From Macondimonas sp045864775 (lineage in GTDB: Bacteria; Pseudomonadota; Gammaproteobacteria; UBA5335), in NCBI GenBank assembly GCA_045864775.1, contig BTVR01000001.1:310001-374000 (forward strand): a stretch of DNA of 64,000 nucleotides. The letters run 5' to 3'. The position numbers and the translations under genes were made by a program. A model generated the notes under the pieces. The model ran no database searches. It saw only the letters and a program-made list of their open reading frames with translations, and had not been told where the DNA came from. Shown piece by piece: positions 51,527 to 60,456 of this stretch. The first letter of the stretch is position 1; each line of letters opens with the position of its first letter.

Positions 51527-54192
51527 ATGCCCTCGCAGCCGTCTCCGAGCCCACGCGGACCACCTGTCCATACTGCGGAGTGGGCTGCGGGGTCTTGGCG
51601 ACGCTGCGGCAGGACGGGACGGTCGAGGTGGCCGGTGATCCGCTTCACCCCGCCAACCGTGGGCGACTTTGCTCGAAGGGCATGGCGCTCGGTGAAACGG
51701 TCGGTCACGAGGGCCGGCTCACTCAGCCCAGCATTGCCGGTCAGGCGGTCGACTGGGACACCGCGCTGGACCACATCGCCACGGGTCTGCGCAGCACCAT
51801 GGCCGCGCACGGTCCCGACTCGGTGGCCTTGTATGTCTCCGGCCAGCTCCTGACCGAGGATTACTACGTCGCCAACAAGCTGATGAAGGGCTACATCGGC
51901 TCGGCCAACATCGACACCAATTCCCGGCTGTGCATGTCCTCGGCCGTGGCCGGCCACAAGCGCGCCTTCGGCAGCGACACCGTGCCGACCTGCTACGAGG
52001 ACCTGGAGCAGGCTGATCTGCTGGTACTGGTGGGCTCCAACCTCGCCTGGTGTCACCCGGTCCTGTATCGGCGTATCGAGGCGGCGAAGGCGGAGCGACC
52101 CGAGCTCACCATCGTCGTCATCGACCCGCGCCGCACCCCGAGTTGCGATCTCGCGGCCTTGCATCTGCCGCTCCGCCCCGGCAGCGATGTGCGCCTGTTC
52201 AACGGCTTGCTCGCGTATCTCGCGCGCGAAGGTCGGGCGGACTTCGGCTTTCTGGAGCGGCATGCCAGTGGTTATGCCGCCGCGCTCGAGGCCGCCCGCG
52301 CCGATGCGCCCTCGATTCCCGCGGTCGCGGCTGCCTGCGGGATCGCGGAGGAGGACCTCGCCCAGTTCTATCACCTGTTCGCGCGCACCGAACGCGTCGT
52401 GACCCTGTTTTCCCAAGGCGTGAACCAATCCTCGGCCGGCACGGACAAGGTCAACGCCATCATCAACTGCCATCTGTTTACCGGCCGCATCGGGCAGCCG
52501 GGCAGGGGGCCGTTCTCGATCACCGGCCAGCCCAATGCCATGGGCGGCCGCGAGGTGGGCGGGCTGGCGAACCAGCTCGCCGCGCATCTGGATCTCGAAT
52601 CGGCCGAGCACCGCGATCTCGTGCAGCGCTTCTGGGACAGCCCGGTGATGGCCGAGCGGGCGGGACTCAAGGCGGTGGATCTGTTCGAGGCGGTGGGCGA
52701 GGGTCGTGTCAAGGCCATCTGGATCATGGCGACCAACCCGGCCGTCAGCCTGCCCGATGGGGACCGGGTGCGCGCGGCACTGCGCGCCTGCCCGCTGGTG
52801 ATCGTGTCCGACATGTGTCCGACGGACACCACGGCCTTGGCGGACGTGGTCCTGCCCGCGGCCAGTTGGGGCGAGCGCGAGGGCACCGTCACCAATTCCG
52901 AGCGCTGTATCTCGCGCCAGCGGGCGTTCCTCTCGCCGCCCGGCGAGGCCAAACCGGACTGGTGGGCCCTGTCCGAAGTCGCGCGCCGCATGGGCTACGG
53001 GCAGGGTTTTGGATTTGCGAATGCCGCGGAAGTGTTTCAGGAGCACGCCCGCCTGTCGGCCTTCGAGAACGCGGGCCGGCGCGATTTCGATCTGGCCGGT
53101 CTGGCCGATCTGAAGCCCCGGGACTATGCGCAACTCGAGCCGATCTCTTGGCCGGTGCAGACGCGGGGCGCGGGAACGCAACGGATGTTCGCCAATGGCC
53201 GCTTTTACACGCCGGATGGCCGCGCGCGCCTCGTCCCCGTGCGCCATCGCCCGCCCGTGAACACGCCCGGCGGCGACTATCCGCTGGTTCTCAACACGGG
53301 CCGGATCCGGGATCAGTGGCACACCATGACCCGCACCGGCCGCTCGCCGCGATTGTCGACCCACATCACCGAGCCGTTCGCCGAGCTGCATCCTTTCGAT
53401 GCCGCCCAGATCGGCCTGCGGGACAACGATCTGGCGCGGTTGGAGACAGCCTGGGGCGCGATGCTGGCGCGCGCGCGCATCTCCAGGGATCAGCGTCAGG
53501 GGAGTGTGTTCGTCCCCATGCACTGGAACGATCGCTTCGCGGCCAGCGGCCGTGTCGATGCCCTGGTCAATCCGGTGGTCGATCCGGTGTCTGGCGAGCC
53601 CGAGTTCAAGCACACCCCGCTCAGGGTCCAGCCGCAGCCCTGTGCCTGGGAAGGCTTCGCGCTGGTGCGCGAGGACCTCGACACACAGGACGTCGATTAC
53701 TGGGTGCGCTCTCTGGGCCAGCATGGCTGCTGGCGCTACCGCCTGGCGGGCACGCAGGCGCTGGCCACGACGTGGTCTTCCTGGGCCCGCCTCCGGCTGG
53801 GCGCTCGGGACAGCGACGAGTGGCTCGAATACTTCGACAGGGGCACCGGGCGTTACCGCGCCGCGGTGGTTCGTCAGGGACGGCTCGCGTCCTGCCTGTT
53901 CGTCGACCCGTCCGGCAAGCTGCCGCCCTGGGCTTGGCTGGAAGGACTGTTCGAGGCCAGCGCGCTCGACGGGCCGTCGCGGATGAGTCTGTTGGCTGGG
54001 CGGGCGCCGGGCGTCGTCGAGGATCAGGGCGAGATCGTCTGTTCGTGTTTCCAGGTCGGCCGCAACCGCTTGCTGCGCGCCATGCGCGAGGGCGAGGCGG
54101 TGACCGTCGAGGCCATCGGCGAGAAGCTCAAAGCCGGGACCGGCTGCGGTTCCTGTGTGCCGGAGCTCAAGCGCCTGCTGGCGTCGATCTGA
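51523..54192 (+). CDS. nasA: Assimilatory nitrate reductase, catalytic subunit
   Basis: 889 residues from a probable TTG at 51523 that overlaps the nirD stop (TTGA); no ATG or GTG lies between it and the first cluster motif. The N-terminal 4Fe-4S site is CPYCGVGCGV plus CSKG, followed by the bis-MGD molybdenum domains (SNIDTNSRLCMSSAV-like segment, GVNQSSAGTDKVNAI). The C-terminal roughly 60 residues form a BFD-like 2Fe-2S domain (CSCFQVGRNRLL; GCGSCVPELKRLL), as in Klebsiella NasA. No signal peptide, so it is cytoplasmic. No nitrate transporter gene is present here. Confidence 0.94.
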   Translation: MNALAAVSEPTRTTCPYCGVGCGVLATLRQDGTVEVAGDPLHPANRGRLCSKGMALGETVGHEGRLTQPSIAGQAVDWDTALDHIATGLRSTMAAHGPDSVALYVSGQLLTEDYYVANKLMKGYIGSANIDTNSRLCMSSAVAGHKRAFGSDTVPTCYEDLEQADLLVLVGSNLAWCHPVLYRRIEAAKAERPELTIVVIDPRRTPSCDLAALHLPLRPGSDVRLFNGLLAYLAREGRADFGFLERHASGYAAALEAARADAPSIPAVAAACGIAEEDLAQFYHLFARTERVVTLFSQGVNQSSAGTDKVNAIINCHLFTGRIGQPGRGPFSITGQPNAMGGREVGGLANQLAAHLDLESAEHRDLVQRFWDSPVMAERAGLKAVDLFEAVGEGRVKAIWIMATNPAVSLPDGDRVRAALRACPLVIVSDMCPTDTTALADVVLPAASWGEREGTVTNSERCISRQRAFLSPPGEAKPDWWALSEVARRMGYGQGFGFANAAEVFQEHARLSAFENAGRRDFDLAGLADLKPRDYAQLEPISWPVQTRGAGTQRMFANGRFYTPDGRARLVPVRHRPPVNTPGGDYPLVLNTGRIRDQWHTMTRTGRSPRLSTHITEPFAELHPFDAAQIGLRDNDLARLETAWGAMLARARISRDQRQGSVFVPMHWNDRFAASGRVDALVNPVVDPVSGEPEFKHTPLRVQPQPCAWEGFALVREDLDTQDVDYWVRSLGQHGCWRYRLAGTQALATTWSSWARLRLGARDSDEWLEYFDRGTGRYRAAVVRQGRLASCLFVDPSGKLPPWAWLEGLFEASALDGPSRMSLLAGRAPGVVEDQGEIVCSCFQVGRNRLLRAMREGEAVTVEAIGEKLKAGTGCGSCVPELKRLLASI

Positions 54193-54198
54193 TCCGTC

Positions 54199-54218
54199 GG
54201 CGCGTCATCTCGCGCGCC
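54199..54218. terminator. Possible bidirectional hairpin between nasA and the fumarase gene
   Basis: GGCGCG at 54199-54204 and CGCGCC at 54213-54218 can pair with an 8-base loop in the 36-base gap between convergent genes. No T-run is present, so termination activity is uncertain. Confidence 0.3.
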
Positions 54219-54228
54219 AGCCCCTGTT

Positions 54229-55746
54229 TCAGGCCGCCTCGACCGGAATCTTGCCGATCCGCGCCTGCCAGAGCTTCGGCCCGATCGCATGGACGGACTG
54301 GCCTTGGGTATCCACCGCCACGGTCACCGGCATGTCCACCACGTCGAATTCATAGACCGCCTCCATGCCCAGCTCCGGAAACGCCTTGACCTCGGCGTGG
54401 CGGATCGCCTTGGAGACGAGGTAGGCCGCGCCACCCACCGCCATGAGATAGACCGAGCGGTTGTCCCGGATGGCCTCGATGGCGGCGGGACCACGCTCGG
54501 ACTTGCCGATCATGCCGAGCAATCCGGTCTTCTCCAGCATGGTGCGGGTGAACTTGTCCATGCGCGTGGCGGTGGTCGGGCCCGCGGGGCCCACGACCTC
54601 GTCGCGCACCGGATCGACCGGGCCGACGTAGTAAATGAAGCGGTTGCGGAAGTCCACCGGCAGGGCCTCGCCGCGCGCCAGCATGTCGACCATCTTCTTG
54701 TGGGCCGCATCCCGCCCGGTCAGCATGCGCCCGGACAGCAGCAAGGTCTCCCCGCACTGCCAGCTCGCCACCTCTTCACGCGTCACGGTGTTCAAATCGA
54801 CGCGGCGCGCGCTGCCGACGTTCCAGGTGACTTGCGGCCAATCCTCCACGCGCGGCGGCGCAAGCTCGGCGGGACCGGTGCCGTCGAGTACGAAGTGGGC
54901 ATGACGGGTGGCGGCGCAATTGGGGATCATTGCGACCGGCAGATTGGCGGCGTGAGTCGGGTAATCCTGGACCTTCACATCCACCACCGTGGTCAGCCCG
55001 CCCAAGCCCTGCGCACCGATACCGAGCCCATTGACCTTGTCATAGATCTCCAGACGCAGTTCCTCGGCCCGATTGGATGGACCACGGGCGGCCAGCGCCT
55101 GGATGTCGACCGGCTCCATGAGTGCTTCTTTCGCCAGCAACATGGCCTTCTCCGCGGTGCCGCCGATGCCGATGCCCAGCATCCCTGGCGGGCACCAGCC
55201 AGCGCCCATGGTCGGCACGGTCTTCAAAACCCAGTCGACGATGGAATCCGACGGATTGAGCATGACGAACTTGGATTTGGCCTCCGAGCCGCCGCCCTTG
55301 GCCGCCACCTGCACATCCACGGTGCTCCCCGGCACCAGCTCCATGTGGATCACCGCCGGCGTGTTGTCACGCGTGTTGACGCGCTTGCCCGCCGGATCGG
55401 CCAGCACCGATGCGCGCAGCACGTTGTCCGGATCGAGATAGGCACGGCGCACACCCGCGTTGACCATGTCGGCCACGCTCATCGTGGCGTCCGCCCAGCG
55501 CACGTCCATGCCGACCTTGAGGAACACGGTGACGATGCCAGTGTCCTGGCAGATCGGGCGATGACCTTCGGCGCACAGGCGCGAATTGATCAGGATCTGC
55601 GCCATGGCATCCTTGGCGGCCGGATTCTCCTCACGCTCGTAGGCCGCATGAACGGCCTGGATGAAGTCGAGCGGATGGTAGTAGGAGATGAATTGCAGGG
55701 CGTCAGCGACGCTCTGGATCAGGTCGTCCTGCTTGATCGCGGTCAT
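54229..55746 (-). CDS. fumA: Fumarate hydratase, class I (iron-sulfur)
   Basis: Interconverts fumarate and malate in the TCA cycle using an oxygen-sensitive 4Fe-4S cluster. 505 residues from ATG 55746 (MTAIKQDDLIQSV), the usual single-chain length. Cluster cysteines are expected in CQDTGIV, PNCAATRH and QCGETLLLSG. The C-terminal half contains GPAGPTTATRMDKFT and MGMEAVYEFDV-like text. Symbol by similarity; it could equally be named fumB-like. Confidence 0.92.
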   Translation of the reverse strand: MTAIKQDDLIQSVADALQFISYYHPLDFIQAVHAAYEREENPAAKDAMAQILINSRLCAEGHRPICQDTGIVTVFLKVGMDVRWADATMSVADMVNAGVRRAYLDPDNVLRASVLADPAGKRVNTRDNTPAVIHMELVPGSTVDVQVAAKGGGSEAKSKFVMLNPSDSIVDWVLKTVPTMGAGWCPPGMLGIGIGGTAEKAMLLAKEALMEPVDIQALAARGPSNRAEELRLEIYDKVNGLGIGAQGLGGLTTVVDVKVQDYPTHAANLPVAMIPNCAATRHAHFVLDGTGPAELAPPRVEDWPQVTWNVGSARRVDLNTVTREEVASWQCGETLLLSGRMLTGRDAAHKKMVDMLARGEALPVDFRNRFIYYVGPVDPVRDEVVGPAGPTTATRMDKFTRTMLEKTGLLGMIGKSERGPAAIEAIRDNRSVYLMAVGGAAYLVSKAIRHAEVKAFPELGMEAVYEFDVVDMPVTVAVDTQGQSVHAIGPKLWQARIGKIPVEAA

Positions 55747-55807
55747 GAGGGCATCCGGCTGGCGAAACGAAATGGCCGCTATTGTAGCCGATCGCCTAAG
55801 CACGGAT

Positions 55808-56638
55808 TCAGGCGGGCCAGATTGCTCCGGTCAAGGTTTCTCCGGTCTGCCACAGCCGGCGCGCGAGCGCGAGCTCGCGACTGGCGGGCGAACTTTCCCG
55901 AGGCGTACAAGCGATGAAGTAGTGGCCGCTCACGCCCTCCACATCCGCTGAGGTGGCGAGATAGAGGGGAGTGCGGGCGCCTTTCTCCGGGCTCGCAAGA
56001 AGCGGGCGCAGCCAGCGCGGATTGCTCTCGATGTTCGAACCGATGACGCCGGGATGCAGGCAGTTGGCGGTGATGTCGGTGTTTTCCAGCCGGCGTGCCA
56101 GTTCATAGGTGAAGGCGATGGTGGCCAGTTTCGAGGCGCCATATTGGCGCCACATGGAATACTGCTGCGTCGCCTGCAGGTCGTCGAAATCCAGCCGTCC
56201 GAAGCGGTGCAGCATGGAGGCCACGGCAATGACGCGAGCGGCCGGGGCGGCCGCCAAGGCATCGCGCAGGCCATGGGTCAGCAGAAACGGCGCCAGAAAG
56301 TGCACCGCAAACTGCAGTTCATGACCATCAGCCGAAACCTCGCGGCGCTTTTTCATGATGCCGGCGTTGTGGATCAGGACATCGAGTCGCGGATATCGCG
56401 ACTGAAACTCTTCCGCGAGCCGCCGCACTTGAGCGAGATCCGCCAGATCGGCCTGGAGCAGGTCCACCTGATCATTGCCGCTGGCGCGACGAATCTGCGC
56501 CTGGGCCGCGGCGCCGCGCGCCGGGTCGCGACAAACCAGCACGACCTGTGCCCCCAAGCCGGCCAAGCCCGTCGCAGTCGCCAGCCCGATCCCGGAGTTG
56601 GCGCCGGTGATGAGGCAACGCCTGTTCGTCATGTCCAT
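55808..56638 (-). CDS. Short-chain dehydrogenase/reductase, retinol-dehydrogenase-like
   Basis: 276 residues. The Rossmann motif is LITGANSGIGLATATGLAGLG, followed by NAGI, catalytic Ser in VASMLHRFG and YGASKLATIAFTYEL with the YxxxK pair. ANCLHPGVIGSNI is typical of the NADP-dependent retinol dehydrogenase/WWOX-like group. The substrate is unknown. It is transcribed in the same direction as the fumarase gene but 61 bases upstream, so an operon is possible. Confidence 0.85.
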   Translation of the reverse strand: MDMTNRRCLITGANSGIGLATATGLAGLGAQVVLVCRDPARGAAAQAQIRRASGNDQVDLLQADLADLAQVRRLAEEFQSRYPRLDVLIHNAGIMKKRREVSADGHELQFAVHFLAPFLLTHGLRDALAAAPAARVIAVASMLHRFGRLDFDDLQATQQYSMWRQYGASKLATIAFTYELARRLENTDITANCLHPGVIGSNIESNPRWLRPLLASPEKGARTPLYLATSADVEGVSGHYFIACTPRESSPASRELALARRLWQTGETLTGAIWPA

Positions 56639-56763
56639 GTCCGCTTAACTCCTGCCATGCCTTTGATGAAACGATAGTTCACGGCCGACGGCTTTGCCGT
56701 CCGGCTCAACCTGATCGCTTCCCGGCCGATGCAGAGCAGCAGGACACTCATCGACAGCGCAGC

Positions 56764-57408
56764 ATGCACCTCGACACCTCGACCCAATCGACGACGGAAC
56801 GCAGTGCCGGCAGCATGCTGGACAATCTGCGGCGCATGCCGTTCTTCGAGGACGCGTATTTTCACATGCGCGCCCATCATTTGAGCCTGGCCGACACCTA
56901 TCTCCGCTCGCTGGAGGACGCCTATCGTCAGGCTCCGGCCATGCCGGAGGATGAAGTGGTTCTCGGGGCGCTGTCCGAAATGTGGATGATGGCCGCCTAC
57001 GACCTCCTGCATGCCTGGCGTGAACAGGCCCGCGTGGTCCTGACGCATCCGGGCCTCAGCGATCAGGTCAGCACGGCGTCGGTGTCGGTCGAGATCAGTG
57101 AGCAGATCGCCGGCTCGGCCAACCTGCGCAAGGTCATCTCACGGCTGAGACGCGACGTGCGCTATGGCCGTAAATTGCGGCGTTATGCGGTGTCGGTGGA
57201 GCGCATCTACAAGCACTTGCGCGAGGTGCGTGAACTCCTGGCGCGCAATGAAGTGCTGCGTGTCCACCAGCCGAACGCCGGCTCCGCGCATGTCCGCATC
57301 GACCCCGTCAACGGGTCGCTGGTCTATGCCTTGCGCACCCGGCATGGGACGGTTCGCCCGCTTTCACGGGTCGAGATCGCCGATGCACTGGCATCGATCC
57401 ATCCCTGA
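56764..57408 (+). CDS. Conserved-looking protein of unknown function
   Basis: 214 residues. I do not recognise the family. The N-terminal half is helical with many aromatic and Met residues (MPFFEDAYFHMRAHHLSLADTY; ALSEMWMMAAYDLLHAWREQ). The middle is basic (KVISRLRRDVRYGRKLRRYAVSVERIYKHLREVRELL), suggesting nucleic-acid or phosphate contact. The C terminus looks like a small beta structure (AHVRIDPVNGSLVYALRTRHG). There is no signal peptide or membrane helix. It converges on the FHA gene, 13 bases apart. ATG 56815 is an alternative start; neither has a clear ribosome-binding site. Confidence 0.65.
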   Translation: MHLDTSTQSTTERSAGSMLDNLRRMPFFEDAYFHMRAHHLSLADTYLRSLEDAYRQAPAMPEDEVVLGALSEMWMMAAYDLLHAWREQARVVLTHPGLSDQVSTASVSVEISEQIAGSANLRKVISRLRRDVRYGRKLRRYAVSVERIYKHLREVRELLARNEVLRVHQPNAGSAHVRIDPVNGSLVYALRTRHGTVRPLSRVEIADALASIHP

Positions 57409-57421
57409 GCGCTCAGCGTAC

Positions 57422-58126
57422 TCAGGTGATCGCCTGCGCGGCAAAAAATCCCAGCGTCACGCCGGCCAGTTCGATCACATCATTGTCCCGGAGCGCGTAG
57501 GGGGCCGCCCCAATCGTCTTGCCGTTCACCTTGGGCGGCGTCCCGCTGTCTCCGGCGGTCGGCACGTAGTGCAGCGTATAGCCGGTTTGTGAACGGCGAA
57601 TGGCGGCCACCTGAAGGCCCGGCCGACCGAGCGTGGTGAGTGGCTTGACGAGCGCCATCGACCGACCGGCCTGCCGACCGCTCAGCAGTTGCAGCCGCGC
57701 ACGCGGCCCCGGCGCGGGCGCCTGCCGACGGCCCGGCCGGCCTTGATCGGGCGCCGCAGCGTTTGCCGGCGCTTCGGCGGACACCCCCGGAAGCGCGCCG
57801 GGCGAAAGGACCACGGTTTTTTCGTGTCCTTCGTCGGCCAGCGACTCTTCGTATCGCAGGTGGAAGGGTGCAACGGTCACCTCATCCTGGCTGCGCAGCA
57901 GGGCGCGCTGGATGGGCGCGTCGTTGAGGAGCGTGCCATTGGTGCTGCCCAGATCCTCCACGAAGGCAGTGCCAGCGATCAGGCCGATGGCGGCGTGGTG
58001 ACTGCTTACGGCCGGATCATCGAGATGAATGTCGTTGCTGCGGGCGCGGCCGATGGTCAGGCGCTCTTGGTCGAGCGGCCATTCGCGGATCGCGACCTGA
58101 TTGGCGAGCAGGATGATCTTGGCCAT
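57422..58126 (-). CDS. FHA-domain protein (two FHA-like domains)
   Basis: 234 residues from ATG 58126. The first FHA domain (about 1-95) has all phosphothreonine-binding marks: LTIGRARSNDIHLDD, SSHHAAI and EDLGSTNGTLLND. A Pro/Ala/Arg-rich linker follows. The second domain (about 150-234) is weaker but keeps LTTLGRPG, PKVNGKTI and LRDNDVIELAG. It is encoded directly downstream of a PP2C phosphatase (24 bases), a common pairing in Ser/Thr phospho-signalling and type VI secretion control. No Ser/Thr kinase is in the window. Confidence 0.85.
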   Translation of the reverse strand: MAKIILLANQVAIREWPLDQERLTIGRARSNDIHLDDPAVSSHHAAIGLIAGTAFVEDLGSTNGTLLNDAPIQRALLRSQDEVTVAPFHLRYEESLADEGHEKTVVLSPGALPGVSAEAPANAAAPDQGRPGRRQAPAPGPRARLQLLSGRQAGRSMALVKPLTTLGRPGLQVAAIRRSQTGYTLHYVPTAGDSGTPPKVNGKTIGAAPYALRDNDVIELAGVTLGFFAAQAIT

Positions 58127-58150
58127 GGTTCCTATCCCCTGAGGCATCTT

Positions 58151-58996
58151 TTAGTTATTGTTCTGCGGGCGGATACGCCACGGTCGCCGCTGCCACCACG
58201 GCGTCCGCTCCCGTGGCGCGGCGATCGGTTCGGCCCGCCCCAGAATGACCGATATGTTGTCCTTGCCGCCGCGCGCGTTGGCGGCCTGCACCAGCGCCCG
58301 GGTCAGGCGCGGCAGATCCGGCATGAACCGCCGCAGATTGGCCAGCATGTCCTCTTCGCTCAGGACGTCATGCAGGCCGTCGGAGCAGAGCAGGAAGAGG
58401 TCGCCGCCGTGCACCTCATGCTCGCCCACACTGACGTCCACGGCGGCGTCGACGCCCAGCGCGCGGGTCACCACATTGCTTTTCCCCAGTCGCCTGACCT
58501 CTTCGGCGCTGAACATGCCCCGTGCCACGAGTTCCTCCTGCAGCGAGTGATCGGTGGTCAGTCGATGCAATTGATCATCGCGGAACCGGTACAGCCGGGA
58601 ATCGCCCACATGAGCCACATGCACGCGATCGCCCCTGAACAGGACTGCCACGACGGTGGTACCCATGCCACGGTATTCGGCGCGCGTACCCGCTGTTTTC
58701 AGGATGCGCTGATTGGCCAGTTGCACCGATTCCTTGAGCAGCATCCCTGCCGGCGTGGGCATTGCGGCGTCCGGGGGGGGCGCCGGCTCCAGCCGGGCGA
58801 GCCGCTGACGGACCAGAAATCCCACGCTGCGCACCGCGAGCTTGCTCGCGACCTCGCCGGCGTTGTAGCCGCCCATGCCGTCCGCGAGCACGGCGAGGCC
58901 GGATGCCGGATCGATTTCGATACTGTCCTCGTTGTGGCTGCGGACCCTGCCGGTATCGCTCTGGCCGCAGAATTCGATGTGGAGGCGCTCGGTCAT
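58151..58996 (-). CDS. PP2C-family Ser/Thr protein phosphatase
   Basis: 281 residues from ATG 58996 (MTERLHIEFCGQSD). Metal-binding Asp residues lie in VLADGMGGYNAGE, LLCSDGLHDVLS and GKDNISVIL; VAHVGDSRLYRFRDD and TTDHSLQEEL are also standard. The C-terminal tail is basic and rich in Trp/Arg (WWQRRPWRIR). It is cytoplasmic. It forms an operon with the FHA gene and is divergent from radA. Confidence 0.92.
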   Translation of the reverse strand: MTERLHIEFCGQSDTGRVRSHNEDSIEIDPASGLAVLADGMGGYNAGEVASKLAVRSVGFLVRQRLARLEPAPPPDAAMPTPAGMLLKESVQLANQRILKTAGTRAEYRGMGTTVVAVLFRGDRVHVAHVGDSRLYRFRDDQLHRLTTDHSLQEELVARGMFSAEEVRRLGKSNVVTRALGVDAAVDVSVGEHEVHGGDLFLLCSDGLHDVLSEEDMLANLRRFMPDLPRLTRALVQAANARGGKDNISVILGRAEPIAAPRERTPWWQRRPWRIRPQNNN

Positions 58997-59097
58997 GGCG
59001 GTTCCGTCTGACGCGGATGTCGAAGGAAGGGCGGCCCAAGGACAGCCGCCGCCCCATGCTAAGATCGGCTGTGATCGTCCAACATTGAATACGCCCC

Positions 59098-60456
59098 ATG
59101 AGCAAAAGCAAATCCGCGTTCGTGTGCAGCGCCTGTGGGGCGGTGGCATCGAAGTGGGCGGGTCAGTGTGCCGATTGCGGAGCCTGGAACACGCTCGTCG
59201 AGTCGATCGGCCCGACGGTATCGGCCGGGCGCACGGGGTACGCCGGCCAGCTCTCGGCCGTGCGGCTGCTGACGGAGGTCGAGGGCGCGCAGGAGCCCCG
59301 CACCCCCACCGGCGTGGGGGAGATGGATCGCGTGCTGGGCGGGGGTCTCGTGCCGGGCGCGGTGATCCTGATCGGCGGCGATCCAGGCATCGGCAAGTCG
59401 ACGCTGCTGCTGCAACTCGCGGTCGGTCTGCAGGCCCGCCTGCCCGCGCTGTACGTGGCGGGGGAGGAGTCGCTGCAGCAGATCGCGCTGCGCGCCCGGC
59501 GCTTGGGATTGCCCGAAGCGCCGCTGGCCCTGGTTTCGGAAACGGCGGTCGAGCGCATCATCGCCTGTGCCCAGGCGCGCCGGCCGGGGTTGATGGTGAT
59601 CGATTCGATCCAGACCATGTACACCGAGCAACTGCCCGGCGCGCCGGGATCGGTGGGGCAGGTGCGGGAATCGGCGGCCCAACTGGTGCGCTACGCCAAG
59701 CAGAGCGGCGTCATCGTCGTGCTCATCGGCCATGTCACCAAGGAGGGCGCGCTGGCCGGCCCTCGGGTGCTGGAGCACATGGTCGACACCGTGCTTTCCT
59801 TCGAGAGCGATCCGGGTGGGCGGTATCGCATGCTGCGGGCGATGAAGAACCGCTACGGCGCCGTCAACGAACTGGGCGTTTTCGCCATGACCGATGCGGG
59901 CCTCAAGGAAGTCGCGCATCCCTCGGCCATTTTCCTGTCGCGCCATGAGCAGAGCGCTGCCGGCAGCGTGGTGACCTGTATCCGCGAGGGCAGCCGGCCT
60001 TTGCTGCTCGAGATCCAGGCGCTGGTCGACGACAGCCCGCTCGCCAATCCCCGGCGGCTCACCGTGGGCCTGGAGCACAACCGGCTGGCGCTGCTGCTGG
60101 CCATCCTGCATCGCCACGGCAGTGTGGCGCTGTTCAACCAGGACGTGTTCCTGAACGTGGTCGGCGGTATCCGCGTGAGCGAAACGGCGGCCGATCTGCC
60201 GGTCGCCGCAGCCGTGGTGTCCAGTCTGCGCAACCGGCCCATTGCCCAGCACACGATCCTGTTCGGCGAGCTGGGGCTCTCGGGCGAGGTGCGACCCGTG
60301 CCCTACGGCGAGGAGCGCTTGCGGGAGGCGGCCAAGCACGGCTTTACGCGTGCGCTGGTGCCGCAGGCCAACGTGCCCCGGCGCGGCGCGGCCATCGCCG
60401 GCATGGCCGTGGAGGGCGTCGGGACGCTGGCAAGTCTCCTGGACGCGCTGGCGTGA
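59098..60456 (+). CDS. radA: DNA repair protein RadA (Sms)
   Basis: 452 residues. A branch-migration ATPase that helps RecA-dependent repair. The N-terminal zinc motif is CSACG plus CADCG. RecA-like Walker A is GDPGIGKSTLLLQ near residue 99. The RadA-specific KNRFG motif appears as KNRYG. The C-terminal Lon-protease-like domain is present (GELGLSGEVRPV) without protease residues. Its stop overlaps the rluC start. Confidence 0.95.
   Translation: MSKSKSAFVCSACGAVASKWAGQCADCGAWNTLVESIGPTVSAGRTGYAGQLSAVRLLTEVEGAQEPRTPTGVGEMDRVLGGGLVPGAVILIGGDPGIGKSTLLLQLAVGLQARLPALYVAGEESLQQIALRARRLGLPEAPLALVSETAVERIIACAQARRPGLMVIDSIQTMYTEQLPGAPGSVGQVRESAAQLVRYAKQSGVIVVLIGHVTKEGALAGPRVLEHMVDTVLSFESDPGGRYRMLRAMKNRYGAVNELGVFAMTDAGLKEVAHPSAIFLSRHEQSAAGSVVTCIREGSRPLLLEIQALVDDSPLANPRRLTVGLEHNRLALLLAILHRHGSVALFNQDVFLNVVGGIRVSETAADLPVAAAVVSSLRNRPIAQHTILFGELGLSGEVRPVPYGEERLREAAKHGFTRALVPQANVPRRGAAIAGMAVEGVGTLASLLDALA

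Noticed and set aside
51388..53724. A 778-codon minus-strand open frame opposite nirD and nasA
   Set aside because: It is a shadow of nasA codon structure with no ribosome-binding site or domain. The same holds for 18173-19795, 38084-40351, 54289-55917 and 62139-63806.
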